64,000 bases of DNA from Vibrio sp. 10N.261.45.E2 (GCF_002875705.1 NZ_MCZZ01000162.1:1-64000); one strand, 5' to 3'; shown: positions 17,525 to 26,967, counted from the stretch's first letter. Numbers and translations are program-made. The notes: generated from the letters alone by a model not told the origin.

Positions 17525-18073
17525 GTGTACCCTGTTTTAATTTTCACTTCACTTTTATGCGTCTTATTCCAATTTGAGCCAATACAAGCTTGGGTCGTTT
17601 GGGATAGCAATGCGATTACCGAGGGGCAATGGTGGCGAATCCTAACAGGAAACTTTTCACATACCAACTACTCGCACCTTCTGATGAATCTAGCAGGCTT
17701 GTGGATCATCAGCTACCTGTTTCAACCGAGTAAAAAACAGCTTGTTGTTGCTCTGCTTGTGATCAGTTTAGTGACAGGCGTCGCTTTGTTGTTTTCAAGT
17801 ATTCAGATCTACGTTGGCCTATCGGGCACTTTGCATGGTTTGTTTGGCTTATTCGCGCTCAGAGAGGCTTTAAACGGCAGGAAGTCTAGTTGGCTGTTAG
17901 TCTTGGGATTAGTCGCTAAAGTCGCTTGGGAACAGCTTATTGGTCCTTCTAGTACGACTGGCGAACTGATTAATGCTCGTGTCGCGATTGAAGCCCACCT
18001 AGCCGGAGCACTGGCTGGAGGCTTCATGGCTGTCATTTCATTTCTAATGAATAAAAGAACGGATCAAAGCTGA
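17525..18073 (+). CDS. rrtA: Rhombosortase (GlyGly-CTERM processing rhomboid protease)
   Basis: This 182-residue six-helix rhomboid-family intramembrane serine protease has the catalytic Ser in GLSGTLHGLFG and the catalytic His in AHLAGALAGG. WWRILTGNFSHTNYSHLLMNLAGLW is the conserved helix 2 region with the NFxHxNxxHLxMN pattern. Rhombosortases cleave C-terminal GlyGly-CTERM anchors; the V. cholerae homologue RssP processes secreted VesB-type serine proteases. No GlyGly-CTERM substrate is encoded in the window. I chose the GTG at 17525 (GGA six nt upstream); a longer frame extends into the opposite gene. Its 3' end overlaps comEA by 10 nt. Confidence 0.88.
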   Translation: MYPVLIFTSLLCVLFQFEPIQAWVVWDSNAITEGQWWRILTGNFSHTNYSHLLMNLAGLWIISYLFQPSKKQLVVALLVISLVTGVALLFSSIQIYVGLSGTLHGLFGLFALREALNGRKSSWLLVLGLVAKVAWEQLIGPSSTTGELINARVAIEAHLAGALAGGFMAVISFLMNKRTDQS

Positions 18074-18363
18074 ATTCTTTCGCGATTCTTTTCAACCGTC
18101 GCTTCACCTATCCCTTTGACACTCACCAAATCATCAGCAGTCGTAAATGCCCCGTTCTGATCTCTGTAATCGACGATCTCTTTGGCTTTCTTGTCACCTA
18201 CACCCACCAATAGTGCTGAAAGTTCTTCGGCTGTTGCAGTATTGATGTTGACCGTAATCTCAATGCCATCGTAAAGCTCTGCCTTGGTTGGGCTGTCTGC
18301 AAACACCGCAGGGCTTAAGAAAATCAGAAATGAAAGAAGTAGTGTTGAATATATCGTGCGCAT
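18064..18363 (-). CDS. ComEA-like helix-hairpin-helix protein
   Basis: This 99-residue protein has a signal peptide (about 1-22, ending VFA) and a single helix-hairpin-helix domain (about 34-99). The motif VNINTATAEELSALLVGVGDKKAKEIVDYR reads as the ComEA type, of which VNINTATAEELSA is the hallmark. Periplasmic ComEA binds incoming DNA and ratchets it during natural transformation in vibrios. Vibrios may carry paralogues of this size, so this one might act in transformation or be a related periplasmic DNA-binding protein. It converges with rrtA with a 10-nt 3' overlap. Confidence 0.85.
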   Translation of the reverse strand: MRTIYSTLLLSFLIFLSPAVFADSPTKAELYDGIEITVNINTATAEELSALLVGVGDKKAKEIVDYRDQNGAFTTADDLVSVKGIGEATVEKNRERIQL

Positions 18364-18436
18364 AAATCGTTCCTTTGTTCAAAAAACGTAACTTATGCAT
18401 TTGCCGCGCTAGATAACACAATCACCAAATAAAAAT

Positions 18437-18463
18437 AAAGCGGGTCACCTAAGTGACCCGCTT
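18437..18463 (-). terminator. Terminator after ppiD
   Basis: An 11-bp stem AAGCGGGTCAC/GTGACCCGCTT with a 4-nt loop is followed on the minus strand by TTTATTTTTATT. It ends the proteostasis gene block about 80 nt after the ppiD stop. Confidence 0.88.
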
Positions 18464-18543
18464 CGTTATACATCTTATTTTCATCAGCTTGTTTGTTGGC
18501 TCACAAATCTGTTTTGTAACTCAACTAACAATACACCTGTTGA

Positions 18544-20409
18544 TTATTGACCTTGACCTACAACGTAGTATTCAACGTCTGCGTTTTTACGTAGTACGTT
18601 TAATACGTTAGTCAGATCTTGCTGGTTACCAACACGCTCCAACTGAGCACCAATTTGAGTGCTGTAAGCTGGGTTGATTTCAGCTGTCACTTTAGAAAGC
18701 TCAACAACAACGATGTTACCGTCTTGGTCTTTAGATTGACCGAACACAGCTTGGCCAGCTTCTGGTTTCGCTAGAGCAAATACAGATGCCGCTAATGGAG
18801 AGTTACGGTCAATTGTTTCAAGCTCAGTGAACTCAAGGTTGTTTTCCGCAAGCACTGCTTCATTGCCAGCTTTAAGTTCGTTCACTAAAGAAACACCTAG
18901 CTCAACGGCTTGTTGCTCAGCTTGTACTGCAGACAGTGCAGCCACAACTTGATCTTTCACTTCAGCTAGAGGAAGAACTGTCTCGTCGCGAGTCTCTTCT
19001 ACACGAACAACAATTACGTGCTCAGGAGACACTTCGATAACTTCAGAGTTTAGACCGTCTTCTTTAACTTCAGGGCTCAAGATTGCTTGCATAACTGCAG
19101 GCGTCATCAGAACTTCTGGAGCGTCGATTTGAGAGATAAAATCTGTTGTTGTGATCTTCGCGTTGATTGCTTCTGCAGAATCATCTAGAGAATCTGGGAA
19201 CTCAAATGCGACTTTCTCTAGCTCAGTTTGCTGCTCGTAGAACTGGTCTACAGCATGTTGGTCTAGAAGCTCTTGCTTAATCTCTGCCGCTACTTCTGCA
19301 TAAGGCTGAGCTTGAGACGCTTTAAGTTCATCTAGTTTGATGATGTGGTAGCCGAAGTCAGATTTAACTAGACCAGTCGTGTCACCAATATTTTGAAGAG
19401 CGAAAGCCGCGTCTTCGAATGCTGGGTCCATAACATCGCGTTCAATCCAACCTAAGTCACCGCCAACATCTGCACTACCGAAGTCGTCTGATTTTTCTTC
19501 TGCTAGCGTAGCAAAATCAGCGCCTGCATTTAGCTCGTCTAGGATTGACTGAGCTTTTGCTTCGTCATCGCCTTGAACTAGGATGTGGCTAACTTTACGT
19601 TGCTCAGCAGTTGAATACTTATCAAGGTGCTCTTGGTAGTATTTCTGTGCTTCTTCATCGCTTACTTCAAGCTGAGACTTAAGCGCTTCAGCAGAAAGCT
19701 CAATGTAAGATACCTTAGCTTGCTCTGGACGAGTGTAAGCTGCTGGGTTGTCTTGGTAGTACTGTTCGATTTGTTCATCAGTTAACTCGATGTTTTTTGC
19801 TAGGTCAGCAACAGACAGGGTCACTGTGCGAATATCACGAGTTTGAGCAATAAGTTTGCTCTGAGTATCGATTTCGCCTTGAAGAACAAATTCACTGCCT
19901 TGAAGCGCAGTCACAAGCTGGTTGCGCATTAGGTCACGACGCATGTATTCAGCGAAGCTTTCTGCGCTGAAACCCGCACGACGTAGTGCTGCTTGGTAAA
20001 CTTCTTGGTCGAATTGACCAGCCGTTTGGAACTGAGGCATTTCTAGAATCATGGTACGGATTTGAGAATCACTGATTCGTAGGCCTAGAGACTCAGCTTG
20101 CTGCTCAAGCAGTACATCGTTGATCATGCGATCAAGTACTGATTTACGGAAAGACTCTACGTATGCAGGGTCTGCAAGCATTTGAGCGAAGTAATCGCCA
20201 AGTTGAGACTGCATGCGATTACGTTCGTTTTGGTAAGCTTGTTCGAACTCACCACGACCGATTTCTGTATTGCCAACTTTAGCTGCTGCGTTGTTACCGC
20301 CACCGGTGATGTAGCTGCCTACACCTGCGAATACGAATGACAGGATAATCAACCCAAGGATAATTTTTACCGCGATGCTATTCACGCCTTCGCGTAATCG
20401 ATCCATCAT
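18544..20409 (-). CDS. ppiD: Periplasmic folding chaperone / peptidyl-prolyl isomerase PpiD
   Basis: This 621-residue protein is anchored by one N-terminal transmembrane segment (about 12-34, VKIILGLIILSFVFAGVGSY). A SurA-N-like chaperone region is followed by a parvulin domain near residues 265-360 (RKVSHILV ... FGSADVGGDLGWIERDVMDPAFEDAAF ... SDFGYHIIKL), and then a long C-terminal region. PpiD associates with the SecYEG translocon and assists exported proteins. The length agrees with E. coli PpiD (623). It follows hupB, as in E. coli. Confidence 0.95.
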   Translation of the reverse strand: MMDRLREGVNSIAVKIILGLIILSFVFAGVGSYITGGGNNAAAKVGNTEIGRGEFEQAYQNERNRMQSQLGDYFAQMLADPAYVESFRKSVLDRMINDVLLEQQAESLGLRISDSQIRTMILEMPQFQTAGQFDQEVYQAALRRAGFSAESFAEYMRRDLMRNQLVTALQGSEFVLQGEIDTQSKLIAQTRDIRTVTLSVADLAKNIELTDEQIEQYYQDNPAAYTRPEQAKVSYIELSAEALKSQLEVSDEEAQKYYQEHLDKYSTAEQRKVSHILVQGDDEAKAQSILDELNAGADFATLAEEKSDDFGSADVGGDLGWIERDVMDPAFEDAAFALQNIGDTTGLVKSDFGYHIIKLDELKASQAQPYAEVAAEIKQELLDQHAVDQFYEQQTELEKVAFEFPDSLDDSAEAINAKITTTDFISQIDAPEVLMTPAVMQAILSPEVKEDGLNSEVIEVSPEHVIVVRVEETRDETVLPLAEVKDQVVAALSAVQAEQQAVELGVSLVNELKAGNEAVLAENNLEFTELETIDRNSPLAASVFALAKPEAGQAVFGQSKDQDGNIVVVELSKVTAEINPAYSTQIGAQLERVGNQQDLTNVLNVLRKNADVEYYVVGQGQ

Positions 20410-20482
20410 AATTTAAGTGCTCTCCGGATATGAAGCATTGGCTTCAAAATAAAAATCTATTCACGCGATATTATCAGAAAAA

Positions 20483-20511
20483 GAAATGCGCATCAGTAGG
20501 ATGCGCATAAT
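20483..20511 (-). terminator. Terminator-like hairpin after hupB
   Basis: Two copies of the self-complementary ATGCGCAT (20486-20493 and 20501-20508) form an 8-bp stem with a 7-nt loop. On the minus strand TTTCTTTTTCTG follows. It lies between hupB and ppiD. Confidence 0.65.
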
Positions 20512-20627
20512 TTAAATAAGTTCAATGTGCTTTACACACATACTGTTTAAGAATGAAACATCATTTTTCAAACAGTAAACGCATTTTACTACCTTCCCCT
20601 CTCAAATTGAGGTTTCAGCAGCGAAAA

Positions 20628-20900
20628 TTAGTTACATGCGTCTTTAAGTGCTTTACCCGCTTTGAAGCCAGGTACTTTAGCTTCTGCGATTTGGATCTCT
20701 TCACCAGTCTTTGGGTTGCGACCTGTACGTGCAGCACGAGTACGAACACTGAAAGTACCAAAGCCAACAAGTGCAACTTGGTCACCTGATTGTAGCGTTG
20801 TGCCAACTGCTTCGATGAATGCGTCAAGAGCGCGGCCAGCTGAAGCTTTAGAGATGTCTGCGTTTTCTGCGATTGATTCTACTAGTTGTGTTTTATTCAC
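20628..20900 (-). CDS. hupB: DNA-binding protein HU-beta
   Basis: This 90-residue histone-like protein matches E. coli HU-beta along its whole length. It contains ADISKASAGRALDAFI, VALVGFGTFSV and the DNA-clamp arm RAARTGRNPKTGEEI, and ends GKALKDACN. HU bends DNA and organises the nucleoid as a dimer. I chose the GTG at 20900 (reads NKTQLVESIAENA after the initiator) because AGGGG lies 8 nt upstream and the family is 90 residues long; an ATG seven codons earlier would add residues not found in HU. A terminator separates it from lon. Confidence 0.97.
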   Translation of the reverse strand: MNKTQLVESIAENADISKASAGRALDAFIEAVGTTLQSGDQVALVGFGTFSVRTRAARTGRNPKTGEEIQIAEAKVPGFKAGKALKDACN

Positions 20901-21022
20901 TGTTTTTCCCCTATGTGTCATCTGTGACTACTTCTCGATGACTGTACGTTCCATTTTGGTTTTAATTTAGCCGCAAGCCTTATTGCAAAAGGGCTGCCGC
21001 TTTGATCAATAACTTAGCGTCC

Positions 21023-21060
21023 AAAAAAAACGCTGACAAGCCTTTTCGGGCCTATCAGCG
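21023..21060 (-). terminator. Terminator after lon
   Basis: An imperfect stem begins CGCTGA/TCAGCG and is followed by eight T residues on the minus strand. It lies 30 nt past the lon stop. Confidence 0.85.
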
Positions 21061-21090
21061 TAATTCTTTACTTATTTTTGCTATGCATCA

Positions 21091-23442
21091 CTATTTTTTC
21101 ACGTCAAACTCGACCCCTGACGGATCTCGTTCTAGCGCTACTTTCAGTACTTCATCAATCCACTGAACCGGGATCACCTTCAAGTCAGCGATTACGTTGT
21201 CTGGAATCTCTTCCAAATCACGCTCATTGTCTTTCGGAATCAGTACAGTTTTGATGCCGCCACGGTGTGCTGCAAGTAGTTTTTCTTTCAAGCCACCGAT
21301 AGGTAAAACTTCACCACGAAGGGTAATTTCACCTGTCATACCGACCTCGGCTTTAACAGGGTTACCCGTCAAGCTAGACACTAATGCTGTACACATTGCG
21401 ATACCCGCACTCGGGCCATCTTTTGGTGTAGCACCTTCTGGTACGTGAACGTGAATGTCGCGCTTCTCGTAGAAATCTGAGTTGATACCCAGTTTTTCTG
21501 CACGAGAACGAACCACAGTCATTGCTGCTTGGATCGACTCTTTCATCACATCACCAAGTGAACCAGTTTGCGTTAGCTTACCTTTACCCGGCATCGCTTC
21601 AGTCTCGATAGTCAGTAGATCACCACCAACTTGAGTCCAAGCTAGACCTGTCACTTGACCAATACGGTTGCTTTCATCCGCTTTACCGAAGTCGTGACGT
21701 TGAACACCTAAGTACTCTTTCAGGTTATCAATGTTAACCGTTACCGACTTAAGATCGCTGTCTAGCAAGATGTTCTTCACTGCTTTACGGCAGATCTTAG
21801 AGATTTCACGCTCTAGGCTACGTACACCCGCTTCACGCGTGTAGTAACGAATAATGCCGATGATTGCAGAGTCTTCAATCTCAATCTCATGAGGCTTCAG
21901 ACCGTTGCGTTGAACTTGCTTGTCCAATAGGTGGCTCTTAGCAATGTTCAGCTTTTCATCTTCTGTGTAACCAGATAGGCGAATCACTTCCATACGGTCC
22001 AATAGTGGGCCAGGAATATCCATCGAGTTAGACGTCGCAACGAACATCACATCAGACAAATCGTAATCAACTTCTAGATAGTGATCGTTAAATGCGTTGT
22101 TTTGTTCAGGGTCTAGAACTTCTAGAAGCGCTGAAGATGGGTCGCCGCGCATATCAGAAGACATCTTATCGATCTCATCTAATAGGAACAGTGGGTTTTT
22201 AACGCCAACTTTAGACATCTTCTGGATTAATTTACCCGGAAGTGAACCGATGTATGTACGACGGTGACCACGAATCTCAGCTTCATCACGAACGCCACCA
22301 AGTGCCATACGTGTGTACTTACGACCCGTTGCCGCAGCAATCGAACGACCTAGCGAGGTTTTACCTACACCAGGAGGACCAACAAGACAAAGGATTGGAC
22401 CTTTTAGCTTGTTAATACGGTTTTGAACTGCCAAGTACTCAAGAATACGTTCTTTAACACGCTCTAAGCCGTAGTGATCTTCGTTTAAGATCTCTTCCGC
22501 TTTCGCTAGATTCTTTTTAACTTTTGAACGCTTAGCCCAAGGAACGCCCACCATCCAATCAATGTAGCTACGTACTACTGTTGCTTCAGCAGACATTGGC
22601 GACATCATTTTCAGTTTTTGCAGTTCTTGCTCAGTTTTCTCACGAGCTTCTTGAGGCATCTTAGAATCTTCGATCTTCTTCTTCAGAGTCTCGAATTCAT
22701 CAGGTGCATCGTCCATCTCGCCAAGTTCTTTCTGAATGGCTTTCATTTGCTCATTCAGGTAGTACTCACGCTGAGATTTTTCCATCTGTTTCTTAACGCG
22801 GCCACGGATGCGTTTTTCAACTTGTAGGATGTCAATTTCTGACTCCATTTGGCCCATCAAGAATTCCAGACGTTCAGTGACATCTAAGATTTCTAGAACG
22901 TGCTGCTTATCTACCAGCTTAAGTGGCATGTGCGCAGCAATCGTATCAGCAAGGCGAGCTGCCTCATCAATACCGTTCAGAGACGTTAGAACCTCTGGTG
23001 GGATCTTTTTGTTTAGCTTAATAAAGCCTTCGAATTGATTAATCGCACTGCGAACAACCACTTCTTGCTCTTTTTCGTCAAGTTCTGAGGTAACAACGTA
23101 TTCGGCATCCGCTAAGAAGAATTCACTTTCTTTGAATTGGTGAATTTTTGCACGCTGCTGACCTTCAACAAGTACTTTAACCGTACCATCAGGGAGCTTG
23201 AGTAACTGAAGAATAGTAGCGACTGTACCTACGTTAAATAGGTCGTCGATTGAAGGCTCATCAGTGTCCGCTTCTTTCTGCGCGACAAGTAGTACTTGTT
23301 TGTTAGCTTCCATTGCCGATTCAAGGCATGTAATCGATTTTTCACGACCGACAAACAATGGAATAACCATGTGTGGGTAAACCACTACATCACGTAGAGG
23401 TAGCACGGGGATTTCGATACGCTCGGAACGTTCCAAGTTCAT
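21091..23442 (-). CDS. lon: ATP-dependent protease Lon
   Basis: This 783-residue LonA protease has an N-terminal substrate-binding domain starting IPVLPLRDVVVYPHM, a helical region, and an AAA+ module with Walker A GPPGVGKTSLG near residue 355 and Walker B FLLDEIDKM. The C-terminal protease has the catalytic Ser in DGPSAGIAM and Lys in GGLKEKLLAA. The length equals E. coli Lon (784). Lon degrades misfolded and short-lived regulators. A sigma-32 promoter very like that of E. coli lon lies upstream at 23478-23504. Confidence 0.98.
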   Translation of the reverse strand: MNLERSERIEIPVLPLRDVVVYPHMVIPLFVGREKSITCLESAMEANKQVLLVAQKEADTDEPSIDDLFNVGTVATILQLLKLPDGTVKVLVEGQQRAKIHQFKESEFFLADAEYVVTSELDEKEQEVVVRSAINQFEGFIKLNKKIPPEVLTSLNGIDEAARLADTIAAHMPLKLVDKQHVLEILDVTERLEFLMGQMESEIDILQVEKRIRGRVKKQMEKSQREYYLNEQMKAIQKELGEMDDAPDEFETLKKKIEDSKMPQEAREKTEQELQKLKMMSPMSAEATVVRSYIDWMVGVPWAKRSKVKKNLAKAEEILNEDHYGLERVKERILEYLAVQNRINKLKGPILCLVGPPGVGKTSLGRSIAAATGRKYTRMALGGVRDEAEIRGHRRTYIGSLPGKLIQKMSKVGVKNPLFLLDEIDKMSSDMRGDPSSALLEVLDPEQNNAFNDHYLEVDYDLSDVMFVATSNSMDIPGPLLDRMEVIRLSGYTEDEKLNIAKSHLLDKQVQRNGLKPHEIEIEDSAIIGIIRYYTREAGVRSLEREISKICRKAVKNILLDSDLKSVTVNIDNLKEYLGVQRHDFGKADESNRIGQVTGLAWTQVGGDLLTIETEAMPGKGKLTQTGSLGDVMKESIQAAMTVVRSRAEKLGINSDFYEKRDIHVHVPEGATPKDGPSAGIAMCTALVSSLTGNPVKAEVGMTGEITLRGEVLPIGGLKEKLLAAHRGGIKTVLIPKDNERDLEEIPDNVIADLKVIPVQWIDEVLKVALERDPSGVEFDVKK

Positions 23443-23477
23443 ATATTTCTCTCTTCCGCTTTAACTTATAAAGCAGT

Positions 23478-23504
23478 ATATGGGGCTTAAACGACTGGAT
23501 TCAA
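23478..23504 (-). promoter_or_regulatory. Heat-shock (sigma-32) promoter of lon
   Basis: On the minus strand TTGAA (-35) is separated by 14 bp from CCCCATAT (-10), matching the sigma-32 consensus CCCCATnT. The E. coli lon promoter likewise has TTGAA and CCCCATATACTG. The -10 ends about 36 nt before the lon ATG. Confidence 0.82.
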
Positions 23505-23513
23505 TGGAAGAAT

Positions 23514-23546
23514 AAAAAAAAGGAGGTAATTGCTTACCTCCTTTTT
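23514..23546 (-). terminator. Terminator after clpX
   Basis: A perfect 9-bp stem AGGAGGTAA/TTACCTCCT with a TTGC loop is followed by seven T residues on the minus strand, 33 nt after the clpX stop. Confidence 0.9.
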
Positions 23547-23574
23547 CAATTTGAGTGACTTGTCTAAAAAAGAC

Positions 23575-24855
23575 CTACTCTGCAACAGCTGCTTGGTTAT
23601 CTGAGTTGCTGTAAATCAACAGTGGTTCTGACTCACCATTAATTACCGACTCATCAATAACAACCTTGCTTACATCAGTTGAAGATGGCAGTTCGTACAT
23701 AGTTTCTAGTAGAACACCCTCCAAAATAGAGCGTAGACCACGAGCGCCTGTTTTACGATTCATTGCTTTCTTAGCAATGGCACGAAGGGCATCTTCACGG
23801 AACTCTAGCTCTGTATCCTCAAGCTCAAATAATGCAGCGTACTGTTTTGTCAGTGCATTCTTTGGCTCACAAAGGATTTGGATTAGCGCTTCTTCATCAA
23901 GCTCTGTCAGTGTTGTTGTCACAGGTAGACGACCAATGAATTCTGGAATCAGACCATACTTCACTAGATCTTCAGGTTCTACTTGAGTGAACAATTCACC
24001 GATAGTTTTGGTTTCGTCTTTTGAACGCACTTCTGCGCCAAAGCCGATACCTGAACCTGTTTCTACACGTTGTTCAATCACTTTATCTAGGCCTGCAAAT
24101 GCACCACCACAGATAAATAAGATCTTAGACGTATCCACTTGCAAGAACTCTTGCTGTGGATGCTTACGGCCACCTTGAGGTGGAACTGAAGCAACTGTAC
24201 CTTCAACAAGTTTTAGTAGAGCTTGCTGTACACCTTCACCAGACACGTCACGCGTGATTGATGGGTTTTCAGCTTTACGAGAAATCTTGTCGATTTCATC
24301 GATGTAAACAATGCCACGTTCCGCTTTCGCTACGTCGTAATCACATTTCTGAAGCAACTTCTGGATGATGTTTTCAACATCTTCGCCCACGTAACCCGCT
24401 TCGGTTAGTGTTGTTGCATCTGCCATTGTGAAAGGAACGTCTAGGAAACGAGCCAATGTTTCAGCCAGTAGCGTTTTACCACTACCAGTAGGACCGATAA
24501 GAAGAATGTTACTCTTACCTAACTCTACGCCTTCAGCTGTCGTATCACCATTACGTAAACGCTTGTAGTGGTTGTAAACTGCAACTGCTAGCACTTTCTT
24601 CGCGTATTCTTGACCGATTACATAGTCGTCAAGATGTTCACGAATCTCACGCGGCGTTGGCAGCGATTCCGATTCTTTCTTAGGAAGAACATCTTTAATT
24701 TCTTCACGAATAATGTCGTTACAAAGATCGACACATTCATCACAAATGTAAACAGAAGGACCTGCGATTAACTTGCGAACTTCGTGTTGGCTTTTGCCAC
24801 AGAAAGAGCAGTAAAGCAGTTTACCGCTACCACCCTCTTTGCTTTTATCTGTCAT
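23575..24855 (-). CDS. clpX: ClpX, ATPase subunit of ClpXP protease
   Basis: This 426-residue AAA+ unfoldase starts with a zinc-binding domain, CSFCGK ... CDECVDLC (about 16-42), that recognises adaptors and substrates. Walker A is GPTGSGKTLLAE near residue 120, Walker B is IVYIDEIDKI, and the pore loop GYVGEDVE is present. The IGF-type ClpP-binding loop appears as GSGIGFGAE near residue 270. ClpX unfolds tagged proteins and feeds them to ClpP. The gene is 81 nt after clpP and followed by a strong terminator. Confidence 0.98.
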   Translation of the reverse strand: MTDKSKEGGSGKLLYCSFCGKSQHEVRKLIAGPSVYICDECVDLCNDIIREEIKDVLPKKESESLPTPREIREHLDDYVIGQEYAKKVLAVAVYNHYKRLRNGDTTAEGVELGKSNILLIGPTGSGKTLLAETLARFLDVPFTMADATTLTEAGYVGEDVENIIQKLLQKCDYDVAKAERGIVYIDEIDKISRKAENPSITRDVSGEGVQQALLKLVEGTVASVPPQGGRKHPQQEFLQVDTSKILFICGGAFAGLDKVIEQRVETGSGIGFGAEVRSKDETKTIGELFTQVEPEDLVKYGLIPEFIGRLPVTTTLTELDEEALIQILCEPKNALTKQYAALFELEDTELEFREDALRAIAKKAMNRKTGARGLRSILEGVLLETMYELPSSTDVSKVVIDESVINGESEPLLIYSNSDNQAAVAE

Positions 24856-24936
24856 TCGCTAACCTCTTAGCCTTAACTCTCTATGCTTGAGTGTATATCA
24901 ATTTGAATCACTTTGCGTTAAACAATTGCCCTGCAA

Positions 24937-25563
24937 TTATTGACCGCGGTGATTAAGAACTGAATCCACCAAGCCGTATTCTACTGCTTGATCAGCAGAC
25001 ATGAAGTTATCACGATCGGTATCGCGCTCAACAACTTCTAGAGGCTGACCCGTGTGCTCTGCCAATAGTTTGTTTAGCTTTTGTTTGATCGTTAGGATCT
25101 CTTGCGCGTGAATTTGAATATCAGACGCTTGGCCTTGGAAGCCGCCAAGTGGCTGGTGAATCATTACACGTGAGTTTGGAAGCACGTGACGCTTACCAGG
25201 AGTACCACCCGCTAGTAAGAATGCACCCATAGAGCAAGCTTGACCCATACATACTGTGCTCACGTTTGGTTTGATGAACTGCATTGTGTCGTAGATAGAC
25301 ATGCCTGCTGTTACACTACCGCCAGGTGAGTTGATGTAAAGATAGATATCTTTGTCTGGGTTTTCTGATTCCAAGAAAAGCAGTTGAGCCACGACAAGAT
25401 TTGCCATGTGGTCTTCCACTTGACCTGTTAAGAAAATGATTCGTTCTTTTAATAGACGAGAATAAATATCGTAAGAACGTTCACCACGGGAAGTCTGTTC
25501 AACCACCATAGGAACTAGTGCGTCCATAATCGATGGCATTGTATTTTTTTCTTGGTAGCTCAT
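24937..25563 (-). CDS. clpP: ClpP, proteolytic subunit of Clp protease
   Basis: This 208-residue serine peptidase forms double heptamer barrels with ClpX. The catalytic Ser (about residue 111) lies in [14 protein letters not shown], the catalytic His in [10 protein letters not shown], and the Asp in [10 protein letters not shown]. The N-terminal propeptide ends before [21 protein letters not shown] as in E. coli. It is 105 nt downstream of tig, with two hairpins in the gap. Confidence 0.98.
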
Positions 25564-25586
25564 ATTCTTATGTCCCTAAAATAAAT

Positions 25587-25645
25587 GGCCCGAATGATTA
25601 AATCATACGGACCATTGTTAGCAGAATTGTTGACCGTACGTCAAC
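25587..25645 (-). other. Two hairpins in the tig-clpP gap
   Basis: One inverted repeat at 25629-25645 is GTTGAC-N5-GTCAAC; a second at 25587-25613 pairs GG(T/C)CCG-ATGATT with AATCAT-CGGGCC around one mismatch and is followed on the minus strand by ATTTATTTTA. They may terminate part of the tig transcript or set tig/clpP mRNA ratios. Confidence 0.45.
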
Positions 25646-25668
25646 CTTCTACGTCAGATATTACTATA

Positions 25669-26967
25669 TTAAGCAGGTTGCTGATTCATTAGCTCGTTGA
25701 AGCTAACTTCTTTATCAGAAACTTGAGCTTTAGCGATGATTGCATCAATAGCTTGCTCTTCTAGAGCAACATTGCGCATGTTGTTCATCATTTGCTCGTT
25801 TTGCTCGTAGTAAGCAATAACTTCAGATGGATCTTCGTATGCTGTAGCCATCTCTTCGATGATAGCTTTAACTTTCTCGTCGTCAGCTTTTAGCTCTTCA
25901 GTCTTGATTACTTCACCAAGAAGAAGACCTACAACTACGCGACGTTTAGCTTGCTCTTCGAACAGCTCACGTGGAAGTTGGTCAGCAGCTTCAGTGTTGC
26001 CACCGAAACGTTGAGCAGCTTGTTGACGTAGAACACCGATTTCTTGATCGATAAGAGCAGAAGGTACGTCGATGTTGTTTTCGTTAACTAGACCGTCGAT
26101 AGCTTGCTCTTTGATGCGGTTCTTAACAGCTTGCTTAAGCTCACGCTCCATGTTCTTACGAACTTCAGCTTTAAGACCTTCAACACCGTCAGCAGCGCCG
26201 AACTTAGAAACGAATTCTTCGTTTAGTTCTGGAAGTTCACGAGCTTCAACTTTGTTTAGCTTGATAGAGAACTTAGCTGCTTTACCTTTTAGGTTTTCAG
26301 CGTGGTAATCTTCTGGGAAGTTTACGTCGATTTCGAATTCCATACCTGCTGTTTTACCAACGATACCGTCTTCGAAGCCAGGGATCATACGACCAGCGCC
26401 CATCTCTAGTGGGAAGTTCTCAGCTTTGCCGCCTTCGAACTCTTCACCGTCGATAGAACCAACGAAGTCGATAGTTGCACGAGAACCAGCGTCAGCAGCA
26501 GCTTCAACTTCAGTCCAAGTTGCTTGTTGCTTACGTAGAGTTTCGATCATCTCTTCAACGTCAGCGTCTTTAACTTCTACTGCTGGTTTCTCAACAGTGA
26601 TGTTTTCTAGGCCTTTCAGCTCAACTTCTGGGTAAACTTCAAAAGTTGCGTTGAATACTAGGTCAGCGCCTTCGTTGTTTTCAACTGGTGCGAAAGTAGG
26701 TGCGCCAGCTGGGTTGATTTTCTCTTTAACGATCGCTTCGATGAAGTGACGTTGCATTACTTCGCCCATCACGTCTTGACGTACTGCTTTGCCGTACATT
26801 TTAGCAACCATCTTCATTGGCACTTTGCCTTTACGGAAACCATCGAAACGACGGTTTTTCGCGATGTTGCGTAGTTCAGCTGTAACTGCATCTTCGATGT
26901 TAGCAGCAGGAACAGTAATATTAAGACGGCGCTCTAGGCCTTCTAGCGTTTCAACAGTAACTTGCAT
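25669..26967 (-). CDS. tig: Trigger factor
   Basis: This 432-residue ribosome-associated chaperone has an N-terminal ribosome-docking domain with the signature FDGFRKGKVPMKMV near residue 42. A central FKBP-type PPIase domain (about 150-245, GSRATIDFVGSIDGEEFEGG) precedes the C-terminal helical chaperone arms. The length matches E. coli trigger factor (432). It is the first gene of tig-clpP-clpX. The upstream region to 27606 holds no gene but has a sigma-32 promoter match at 27363-27390. Confidence 0.97.
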   Translation of the reverse strand: MQVTVETLEGLERRLNITVPAANIEDAVTAELRNIAKNRRFDGFRKGKVPMKMVAKMYGKAVRQDVMGEVMQRHFIEAIVKEKINPAGAPTFAPVENNEGADLVFNATFEVYPEVELKGLENITVEKPAVEVKDADVEEMIETLRKQQATWTEVEAAADAGSRATIDFVGSIDGEEFEGGKAENFPLEMGAGRMIPGFEDGIVGKTAGMEFEIDVNFPEDYHAENLKGKAAKFSIKLNKVEARELPELNEEFVSKFGAADGVEGLKAEVRKNMERELKQAVKNRIKEQAIDGLVNENNIDVPSALIDQEIGVLRQQAAQRFGGNTEAADQLPRELFEEQAKRRVVVGLLLGEVIKTEELKADDEKVKAIIEEMATAYEDPSEVIAYYEQNEQMMNNMRNVALEEQAIDAIIAKAQVSDKEVSFNELMNQQPA

